Shown piece by piece: positions 43,982 through 50,830 of a DNA stretch of 64,000 nucleotides. Origin of the DNA: Palsa-965 sp044448685 (GTDB taxonomy: Bacteria; Bacteroidota; Bacteroidia; Palsa-965); contig JBIOHC010000005.1 in the NCBI GenBank assembly GCA_044448685.1, positions 1 to 64,000 on the forward strand, given 5' to 3'. A model generated the notes under the pieces. That model was not told where the DNA came from, searched no databases, and saw only the letters and a list, made by a program, of their open reading frames with translations. Every line of letters starts with the position of its first letter. Position 1 is the first letter of the stretch. The translations under genes were made by a program, and so were the position numbers.

Positions 43982-44338
43982 GATCGGGACATTCAACATC
44001 CGGCATAGGATACTATTCATCCCGATCAGGACATTCAACATCCGGCATAGGATACTATTCATCCCGATCAGGACATTCAATATCCGGCATAGGATCGTAT
44101 TCATCCCGATCACGACATTCAATATCCGGCACCGTATAGTATTCATCCCGATCAGGACATTTAATATCCGACACGGGATCGTATTCATCCTGATCAGGAC
44201 ATTCAACATCCGACACGGGAAAGTATTCATCCCGATCAGAACATTCAATATCCTACACGGGATAGTAATCTTATTGATCGGGATAATAAACATTCGACAT
44301 TGGACAATGCGTATCCTACATCGGATAATACGCATTTC
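43982..44338. repeat. Iteron-like tandem array, 21-bp periodicity in a 42-bp higher-order unit
   Basis: Seventeen contiguous units of exactly 21 bp. Each has GGA at positions 6-8 and, in most, CATCC or TATCC at 16-20, giving a hyphenated dyad GGAYA-N5-yATCC. Two unit types alternate (one begins GATCAGGACA, the other GCATAGGATA or ACACGGGATN), so the sequence also repeats every 42 bp: GATC starts at 43982, 44024, 44066, 44108, 44150, 44192, 44234 and 44276. Left-hand units are near-identical (first and second 42-mers differ at one base); units from about 44255 rightward are progressively decayed. There are no unique spacers, so it is not a CRISPR array. It lies between two convergent terminators. 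Confidence 0.9.
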
Positions 44339-44350
44339 AACTGGGACAAG

Positions 44351-44385
44351 AAAAAGACCTTACGGATTATTGATCCCGGAAGGTC
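44351..44385 (-). terminator. Intrinsic terminator for the minus-strand membrane gene
   Basis: Read on the minus strand, GACCTTCCGG pairs with CCGTAAGGTC (10-bp stem with one mismatch, 10-nt loop), followed by TTTTTC. It lies 66 bp past the stop of the gene at 44451-44864 and just outside the right edge of the tandem array. Confidence 0.75.
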
Positions 44386-44450
44386 TCCTATTGAATATCT
44401 GAATGGATTTACTATTGACTACCAAATACTTACAGCTGACTCCTATTAAC

Positions 44451-44864
44451 CTAGGATTTTCTTCTGCTTACAATATAAGAGATGAAAACGGATAAGAGTC
44501 CGCCTGTCATAAGCAAGAGAAAAACCAGGAAGAGGACACCCATGATCATCATACCCGCAGTGCTACCGGGAGGAAGATCGTTCTGAGCTACTTTAAGACC
44601 TACAGCAAAGAGCGAAAAAAGAATTCCGAACACCCCGGAAGTGGTAAGGCCTGCTTTGAGCAATTGAACGGGATTGGCTGCACCTTTGTATTCCTTTGTC
44701 TGGGTGGCACTGATGCTGAGCCAAAGTCCTCCTGCAAAGATAAAGAGGAGGGCAGAAAGGCCTTCGTATACAAACTGCGCATCCTTCCGGGTCAGAACCA
44801 GGATAAGTTTAAGTGTAATCTGAACGATCGAAATAATTATTCCGTATTTAACAGCAACCTTCAT
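44451..44864 (-). CDS. Small four-helix membrane protein (possibly DUF4199-like)
   Basis: A 137-residue protein with four membrane segments (about 5-25, 35-53, 70-90 and 105-130). The layout, with a first helix IKYGIIISIVQITLKLI-like and a cytoplasmic TKEYKGAANPVQLLKAGLTTSGVFGILFSLF between helices 2 and 3, resembles DUF4199 proteins, but this is a weak match. It lies 33 bp downstream of rho on the same strand. The function is unknown. Confidence 0.6.
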   Translation of the reverse strand: MKVAVKYGIIISIVQITLKLILVLTRKDAQFVYEGLSALLFIFAGGLWLSISATQTKEYKGAANPVQLLKAGLTTSGVFGILFSLFAVGLKVAQNDLPPGSTAGMMIMGVLFLVFLLLMTGGLLSVFISYIVSRRKS

Positions 44865-44897
44865 GGCAGGAGATGAACAGTTTTTGAAATTCTTTTA

Positions 44898-46496
44898 TTA
44901 ACTGTTCATGGAAATAAGAAACTCTTCGTTGGTAGCCGTATTGCGCATCTGACGAAGCAGGAATTCCATGGCTTCGAGTTCATTCATATCAGCCAGGTGG
45001 TTACGCAGCACCCAGAGGCGTTGCAGAACATCTTTTTCAACCAACAGATCATCACGGCGTGTGGATGAAGATACCAGGTCAATAGCAGGGTAAATACGTT
45101 TGTTGCTGAGCTTACGGTCGAGCTGCAGTTCCATATTACCGGTACCTTTGAATTCTTCAAAGATCACATCATCCATTTTAGAGCCGGTTTCTGTAAGGGC
45201 AGTAGCCAGGATCGTGAGGGAGCCACCGTCTTCAATTTTACGGGCGGCACCGAAGAAGCGTTTTGGTTTATGCAGGGCATTGGCATCGACACCGCCGGAG
45301 AGTACTTTTCCGGAAGCAGGGGATACGGTATTGTATGCACGGGCCAGACGGGTGATAGAGTCAAGCAGGATTACCACATCATGACCGCATTCGACCATGC
45401 GTTTTGATTTTTCCAATACGATATTGGCAATCTTTACGTGGCGTTCAGCCGGTTCATCAAAAGTGGAGGATATGACTTCCGCTCTTACACTGCGGGCCAT
45501 ATCGGTAACCTCTTCCGGACGTTCATCAACCAGCAGGATGATAAGATATACTTCCGGATGGTTTTCGGCAATCGCATTTGCAATTTCCTTGAGCAGATTC
45601 GTTTTACCTGTCTTGGGTTGTGCAACTATCAGTCCGCGTTGTCCTTTTCCGATCGGAGTAAACAGATCCACGATACGGGTGGAAAGGCTGCTCTTGGTAT
45701 GGCCTGTAAGGGTCAGTTTTTCGTATGGGAAGAGTGGGGTGAGGTGATCAAAGGGAACCCTGTCGCGAATATAAGACGGATCCCTTCCGTTTATTTTTTC
45801 CACCTTGATAAGCGGGAAATATTTTTCCCCTTCTTTCGGAGGGCGGATACTTCCGCAGACATTATCCCCTGTTTTCAGACCAAATAGTTTGATCTGACTT
45901 TGGGAAACATAAATATCATCGGGGGAGTTGAGGTAGTTATAATCAGCGGAACGGAGGAATCCGTAACCATCGGGCATTATTTCAAGCACACCTTCACTGG
46001 AAACAATACCATCAAAGTTAAACTGGGGTTCAGGAGCTTTACGTTCAGGCTGGCGGAAACGATTCTGACCTTCAGCAGCTTTTTCACGTTCTCTTTCTTC
46101 CTCTTCTCTTTTGTGTTGAATATCCTGTTGCTGTACGGGCTCTGCTACCGTTTCGGCATGCACTTCCGGAACAGGCTGAGGCGTAGTTTCCGGGGTATTG
46201 CTAACAACCGGGGTGGAGCTTACTTCAGGAACAGGAAAGAGAGAAGGAGTCTCTTCTTCCTCTTCCGGAGCCTCTGTATTTTCCAGGCGGATTTTGCGTG
46301 CCCTTTTGGGTTTGTCAGAATCGTGACGGGAAGAAGCATCCTGTTTAGAATTGGATGGGGCGATAGCCTGCTGATCCAGGATTTTATAAATAAGCTCCTG
46401 TTTCTTGAGTGCTTCGAACTTCGGGATATTCATTTGTTTAGCGATATCCCGCAACTCACCAACGAGTTTGCTATTCAGTTCAATAATGTCGTACAT
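44898..46496 (-). CDS. rho: Transcription termination factor Rho
   Basis: A 532-residue hexameric RNA-dependent ATPase. It has an N-terminal Rho_N domain (ELRDIAKQMNIPKFEALKKQELIYKIL), then a charged low-complexity insert from about 55 to 155 (basic patch, Glu- and Pro-rich stretches) as is usual in this phylum. The RNA-binding cold-shock domain follows (GVLEIMPDGYGFLRSADYNYLNSPDDIYVSQSQI), then the P-loop VAQPKTGKTNLLKEIA near residue 295, Walker B VILLDSITRLARAYN, and the Q/R loop KVLSGGVDANALHKPKRFFGAARKIE. All motifs are intact. A perfect 11-bp palindrome lies 163 bp upstream. Confidence 0.96.
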   Translation of the reverse strand: MYDIIELNSKLVGELRDIAKQMNIPKFEALKKQELIYKILDQQAIAPSNSKQDASSRHDSDKPKRARKIRLENTEAPEEEEETPSLFPVPEVSSTPVVSNTPETTPQPVPEVHAETVAEPVQQQDIQHKREEEEREREKAAEGQNRFRQPERKAPEPQFNFDGIVSSEGVLEIMPDGYGFLRSADYNYLNSPDDIYVSQSQIKLFGLKTGDNVCGSIRPPKEGEKYFPLIKVEKINGRDPSYIRDRVPFDHLTPLFPYEKLTLTGHTKSSLSTRIVDLFTPIGKGQRGLIVAQPKTGKTNLLKEIANAIAENHPEVYLIILLVDERPEEVTDMARSVRAEVISSTFDEPAERHVKIANIVLEKSKRMVECGHDVVILLDSITRLARAYNTVSPASGKVLSGGVDANALHKPKRFFGAARKIEDGGSLTILATALTETGSKMDDVIFEEFKGTGNMELQLDRKLSNKRIYPAIDLVSSSTRRDDLLVEKDVLQRLWVLRNHLADMNELEAMEFLLRQMRNTATNEEFLISMNS

Positions 46497-46658
46497 GGAA
46501 TGATAAGTGTGTTATTTGCGGAAAAATTTCGAGGAATAATTACTGCTATAATATGAGAAGATTCTTACGAATTAATGGGGGGCGTTATCGGATGAATTTT
46601 TGATTAAAAACCCTGACAAATCCTGCCCCTCTTTAGAGAATTGTATTGCAATGATACG

Positions 46659-46685
46659 AATATTATTTGAAATACAAATAATATT
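46659..46685. promoter_or_regulatory. Perfect 11-bp inverted repeat upstream of rho
   Basis: AATATTATTTG and CAAATAATATT are separated by 5 bp. The central TTTGAAATACAAA (46666-46678) is identical to the core of the operator at 11370. It sits between the phosphodiesterase stop (46701) and the rho start (46496), both on the minus strand. There is no T run, so an operator or RNA structure is more likely than a terminator. The binding factor is unknown. Confidence 0.5.
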
Positions 46686-46700
46686 ACGGAATTAATACCC

Positions 46701-47195
46701 CTAACGCCGGCCCAGCTCAATCACCTCCAAATCAAGGATATTACCTGCATCCAGGCTGAAACGTATGATAGTTTTCATCGTATGAAAACCATGCATTCCG
46801 GCAGCTCCCGGATTGATATGGAGATGTCCCAGATCCCTGTCATTCATTACACGGAGTATATGTGTATGACCGCAGATAACAAGGCGTGGACGTTCTGTTT
46901 CGAGTATAGCCCGTATATCCGCATTATATCTTTCCGGATAACCGGCAATATGGGTCATGAAAACTTCAACACCCTCTTTATTAAAACGCTGTATAGCAGG
47001 AAATTCCTTCCGTATATCCATACCATCAATGTTGCCGTAAACGGCCAACAGGGGTTTAATCGTTTCCAGTTCCCGGCAAATGCGTATGGTGCCGATATCT
47101 CCTGCATGCCAGATTTCATCACAGGATTCAAAATAGCGGAGCATACCCGGATCCAGGAAATTATGTGTGTCAGACAAGAGACCAATTCTGAGCAT
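46701..47195 (-). CDS. YfcE/MJ0936-type metallophosphoesterase
   Basis: A 164-residue calcineurin-like phosphodiesterase with the complete dimetal set: D9-x-H11 (LLSDTHN), AGDIG near 36, YGNIDG near 53, a His in MTHIAG and GHTHILR near 118. Small proteins of this type hydrolyse phosphodiesters in vitro; the natural substrate is unknown. It diverges from truA. Confidence 0.9.
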   Translation of the reverse strand: MLRIGLLSDTHNFLDPGMLRYFESCDEIWHAGDIGTIRICRELETIKPLLAVYGNIDGMDIRKEFPAIQRFNKEGVEVFMTHIAGYPERYNADIRAILETERPRLVICGHTHILRVMNDRDLGHLHINPGAAGMHGFHTMKTIIRFSLDAGNILDLEVIELGRR

Positions 47196-47201
47196 AGTTT
47201 A

Positions 47202-47230
47202 TTTGTATTCAGTGCTTATCCTTAACTTTA
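47202..47230 (+). promoter_or_regulatory. Promoter of the truA-ABC transporter operon
   Basis: TTTG (47202-47205) and TAACTTTA (47223-47230) are 17 bp apart. Transcription would start near 47237, about 10 nt before the GTG start codon of truA. Confidence 0.55.
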
Positions 47231-47246
47231 CCCTTTATAAAAGGCA

Positions 47247-48002
47247 GTGCAAAGATATTTTCTTCAACTCGCATACAAAGGTACAAACTATCACGGCTGG
47301 CAGGTCCAGGCCAATGCGCTGAGCGTGCAGCAAGTGGTTGATGAAGCCCTTTCTTCCATTTTACGTCATCCAGCACCTACCCTGGGTTGCGGCAGAACGG
47401 ATACAGGGGTGCATGCCCTTGATTTTTTCGCTCATTTCGACTCTGCCTCTGAAAAAACACTGAAAGATCCTGATTTTATTTATCACCTCAACTGTATGCT
47501 GCCCTGGGATATAGCAGCAAAGAAAATACATAGTGTTCGTTCCGATGCTCATGCCCGTTTCGATGCTATTTCACGTACCTATGAGTACAGGATTGTTTAT
47601 CAAAAAGATCCTTTCCTGATTGACAGAGCCATGCTGTGCCGCAACAATCTCGATGTGGAGGCAATGCAGCAAGCTGCCCGGATATTGTTCGGATATTCCG
47701 ATTTCGGATGTTTCAGCAAAAACCTTACACAGGTGAAGACCAATATCTGTAAACTGATGCTTGCAGAGTGGACAGAAGTGAGTGGTGGATTGATATTCAG
47801 GATTCAAGCCGATCGTTTTTTGCGCAATATGGTAAGGGCTATTGTTGGAACATTGCTTGACATAGGAAGAGGAAAAATTACAGAAGCCGATCTGAGAAGG
47901 ATTATAGAAGGAAAGAACCGTTCGGATGCAGGTACGAGTGTTCCGGCAGGAGGATTATACCTGTGTGAAATAGAATATCCCTCAGATATTTATACAGCAT
48001 GA
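47247..48002 (+). CDS. truA: tRNA pseudouridine(38-40) synthase
   Basis: A 251-residue enzyme that isomerises U38-U40 in tRNA anticodon stems. The catalytic Asp52 lies in GCGRTDTGVHA. FLRNMVRAIVGTLLDIGRG and DAGTSVPAGGLYL complete the family pattern. The start is the GTG at 47247, which places the first strand (QRYFLQLAYKGTNYHGWQ) at the usual distance. It overlaps the ABC transporter gene by 4 bp (ATGA at 47999). Confidence 0.95.
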   Translation: MQRYFLQLAYKGTNYHGWQVQANALSVQQVVDEALSSILRHPAPTLGCGRTDTGVHALDFFAHFDSASEKTLKDPDFIYHLNCMLPWDIAAKKIHSVRSDAHARFDAISRTYEYRIVYQKDPFLIDRAMLCRNNLDVEAMQQAARILFGYSDFGCFSKNLTQVKTNICKLMLAEWTEVSGGLIFRIQADRFLRNMVRAIVGTLLDIGRGKITEADLRRIIEGKNRSDAGTSVPAGGLYLCEIEYPSDIYTA

Positions 48003-49768
48003 GTCAGAAAGGAAAGGTAAGCGGTAAGATATTTGATACGGAACAGCTTCGTAAGGTGTTTCGTTTTGTAAAACCATTTCGTTCTACTTTTTATATTGCC
48101 ATTGTTTCGACAGTACTGCTTTCCGGACTTTCCATTGTCAGGCCTTTACTGTTCAAGGATGTGATAAATCATTTCATCCTTCCCAGAGATATTGACGGAA
48201 TCACCCATATAAGCCTTATCATCCTCGCTATGCTCCTGGCTGAAGCCCTGCTTCAGTTTGCCAATACTTATCTTGCTAACTGGCTTGGACAAAATATAAT
48301 CCGCGATATCCGTGCCGCTTTGTTCAGGCATTTAAGTAAACACAGGTTACGCTACTTCGACCGTACCCCAATCGGTACCATTGTTACGCGTATTGTATCG
48401 GATATAGAAGCCATAGCCGATATTTTTTCCCAGGGGTTTGTTGTTATTCTGGGCGATTTGCTCACGCTGCTTGTCTATATCTCTGTTATGCTCTGGGTGA
48501 ACTGGAAGGTAGCTCTTATTGTCATGCTTTCCATTCCCCTTCTGCTTGTTGCCACCTGGATATTCAAGAATGCAATTAAACACACTTTCCAGGATGTACG
48601 TACTCAGGTGGCCAGGCTCAACGCCTTTGTTCAGGAACATATTACAGGAATGAAGATCGTTCAGATCTTTACACGGGAAAAGAAGGAACTGGATCATTTC
48701 ATGGCTATCAATGCGGCTCACAGCGATGCCAACATCCGTGCAGTGTTTGCTTATTCCATTTTCTTTCCTGTGGTGGAATTGCTTTCGGCCTTATCTCTGG
48801 CCTTGCTGGTCTGGTACGGGGGTATACAAATGTACGGAGGCCGGATTGATTATGGGGAAGTGACTTTTTTCGTCATGCTGATCTATATGATGTTTCGTCC
48901 GATCCGTATGCTGGCTGACCGTGTCAATACGCTTCAGATGGGCATTGTAGCCTCCGAACGTGTATTCAAAATCCTGGATACCGACGACCATACTCCGGAT
49001 AACGGAAAGCTGGATGCTTCCCTGATACAAGGAGAGGTTGAATACAAGGATCTCTGGTTCGCATATAAAGATGAGGACTATGTGCTCAAGGGTATTTCAT
49101 TCCTTGCCAGGCCCGGTGAAACCATTGCACTGGTAGGTGCAACCGGATCGGGTAAATCATCCATCATTAATCTGATGGGACGTTTCTATGATTTTCAGAA
49201 GGGTTCTCTCTGTATCGACGGCAAAGGGGTGGAAGAATATACCCTGGCCTCCTTGCGGAAAAACATAGGAGTGGTACTTCAGGATGTATTTCTGTTTTCC
49301 GATTCTATTGCCAATAATATCACACTCAATAATCCGGATATAAGCAGGGAGGAAGTGATAGAAGCTTCCAAAGCCGTTGGTGCCCATGATTTTATTGCCT
49401 CTCTCCCGGGTAATTATGATTATCAGGTTCAGGAACGGGGAGCGGTATTATCGGTAGGTCAGCGCCAGCTCATAGCATTTATAAGGGCTTATGTCTACAA
49501 ACCCCGTATTCTGATATTGGATGAAGCAACTTCTTCCATTGATACAGAATCAGAATTACTCATCCGCAAGGCGACAGAAAAAATCACCGAAGGCCGGACT
49601 TCCGTTATTATAGCACACCGTCTGGCTACCGTTCAGAAAGCCGATCTCATCCTGGTCATGGATCATGGTCATATCATTGAAAAGGGTAAACACCAGGAAT
49701 TATTGAGGCTGAACGGTCAGTATAAGAAATTGTTTGAATTGCAGTTTAAGGAAGAGGTCGTAAATTAA
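47999..49768 (+). CDS. ABC transporter, fused permease-ATPase (MsbA/exporter type)
   Basis: A 589-residue half-transporter. Six transmembrane helices lie within residues 25-310. The ATPase has Walker A GATGSGKSS, Q-loop VVLQDVFLFS, signature LSVGQRQ, Walker B ILILDEATSSID and H-loop IIAHRLATV. It should act as a homodimer exporting lipid or a hydrophobic compound; the substrate cannot be read from the sequence. The signature has LSVGQ rather than LSGGQ, a common functional variant. It is translationally coupled to truA. Confidence 0.93.
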   Translation: MSQKGKVSGKIFDTEQLRKVFRFVKPFRSTFYIAIVSTVLLSGLSIVRPLLFKDVINHFILPRDIDGITHISLIILAMLLAEALLQFANTYLANWLGQNIIRDIRAALFRHLSKHRLRYFDRTPIGTIVTRIVSDIEAIADIFSQGFVVILGDLLTLLVYISVMLWVNWKVALIVMLSIPLLLVATWIFKNAIKHTFQDVRTQVARLNAFVQEHITGMKIVQIFTREKKELDHFMAINAAHSDANIRAVFAYSIFFPVVELLSALSLALLVWYGGIQMYGGRIDYGEVTFFVMLIYMMFRPIRMLADRVNTLQMGIVASERVFKILDTDDHTPDNGKLDASLIQGEVEYKDLWFAYKDEDYVLKGISFLARPGETIALVGATGSGKSSIINLMGRFYDFQKGSLCIDGKGVEEYTLASLRKNIGVVLQDVFLFSDSIANNITLNNPDISREEVIEASKAVGAHDFIASLPGNYDYQVQERGAVLSVGQRQLIAFIRAYVYKPRILILDEATSSIDTESELLIRKATEKITEGRTSVIIAHRLATVQKADLILVMDHGHIIEKGKHQELLRLNGQYKKLFELQFKEEVVN

Positions 49769-49828
49769 ATCCGGGTTTGGGTTCTGCGTCCTGTGCCTGC
49801 AACAGCCTCCAGCTTTTGCCTCCTGATT

Positions 49829-50797
49829 TCAAACTTCTGCCAACACCGGCAATTCAGCTTCTTCATAAACACTAAGCAGATTCAGATCCTGTATTGTCTT
49901 TCCCTGTGGATCAAAACTAAAGACGCTTTTGAACTTTGCTCCGTAAACTGTTTCGAAATACTTATAGGAATAGCGCGCATTTACTGTTTGTGAAAAAGTA
50001 TCATCAAAACCGGTGATGAGGATCATGAATTCGGCATCGGCTTCTTCAAGATCTTGTGCGCTCAAACCATAGAGCGGACTGGAATCATTAATAATATGGT
50101 TGATAGTCCAGCTCATTGGAAAGAAATTGATCTTTTTAATTTCCAGTTCAAGAGGTCTGAATTTTCTTACTTTTTTTCCGTGGTCCTCTTCCAGCAGTGA
50201 TACGCTTACCTTGCATTCCACTTCTATGAGCTGACTGTTTTTTAACTGATTGGCCAGACGGAACTGGAAGGCTGTTCCTTCTTTAAAAGGAGCTATAATA
50301 GCCCGTCTGCTGAACATGATCTTGGCCGTTGGACGGGAAAAACGACCGTAAAGCAAGCCTGTTATAAGGGCAAATCCTAAAACGCCTAACAAGGCTTCGA
50401 TGGAAGCCACTGCATTCATCAGATGGTTGCCGGGACTCAATCCCCCATAACCTACGGTAGTGAGTGTTTGGGCACTGAAATAAAAAGCGTCAAAAAATTT
50501 GCCCAAAGGCGTGATTGATTTACTCCCGGTCATATTTTCCACCCCAATCCAGTAATAGATGGAAGCAAAAAGGGCATTCATGGTTATAAAGTAAAGCAGG
50601 ATAATGGTATTGAACCTTCTCCACTTCATGGAGATGAGGTGATGGTATATGCTGATGGAATCCCAGTTTGACACCTCTTTGCGGTGTACATTGAAAGATC
50701 CGTCGGGATGAATGAAACGGCTGTTTCGTTCGGTTACCTTTGTTCCGAAACCCAGTTCATCTTCTTTTTCTTTTTTTCTGTGCAGATGTAAAGCCAT
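49829..50797 (-). CDS. Inward-rectifier (KirBac-like) potassium channel
   Basis: A 322-residue channel. It has a cytosolic N-terminal segment with slide helix (about 45-60), TM1 at 62-84, a pore helix and selectivity filter TTVGYGG at 113-119, TM2 at about 128-150, and a cytoplasmic Ig-like C-terminal domain (about 160-300: FQFRLANQLKNSQLIEVECKVSV, HIINDSSPLYGLSAQDL, AEFMILITGFDDTFSQTVNARYSYK) typical of Kir channels. It lies 34 bp downstream of uvrA. Confidence 0.92.
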   Translation of the reverse strand: MALHLHRKKEKEDELGFGTKVTERNSRFIHPDGSFNVHRKEVSNWDSISIYHHLISMKWRRFNTIILLYFITMNALFASIYYWIGVENMTGSKSITPLGKFFDAFYFSAQTLTTVGYGGLSPGNHLMNAVASIEALLGVLGFALITGLLYGRFSRPTAKIMFSRRAIIAPFKEGTAFQFRLANQLKNSQLIEVECKVSVSLLEEDHGKKVRKFRPLELEIKKINFFPMSWTINHIINDSSPLYGLSAQDLEEADAEFMILITGFDDTFSQTVNARYSYKYFETVYGAKFKSVFSFDPQGKTIQDLNLLSVYEEAELPVLAEV

Positions 50798-50830
50798 GAG
50801 GGTTGTTGCTGCTTATTCCGTTAAAAGGTA

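Noticed and set aside
43982..44338. CRISPR array.
   Set aside because: Units are contiguous with no unique spacers, the repeats drift, and there are no cas genes; the Cas4-like protein 11 kb away is a DUF2779 fusion.
43898..44402. Two overlapping open frames of about 145 codons, one on each strand, through the tandem array, encoding 14-residue repeats (FNIRHRIVFIPIRT and CRILNVLIGMNTIP patterns).
   Set aside because: A 42-bp repeat without stops is open automatically in some frames on both strands. The products are extremely basic and hydrophobic, the plus frame has only a TTG start directly after a terminator, and the minus frame runs through a terminator into the PKD gene.
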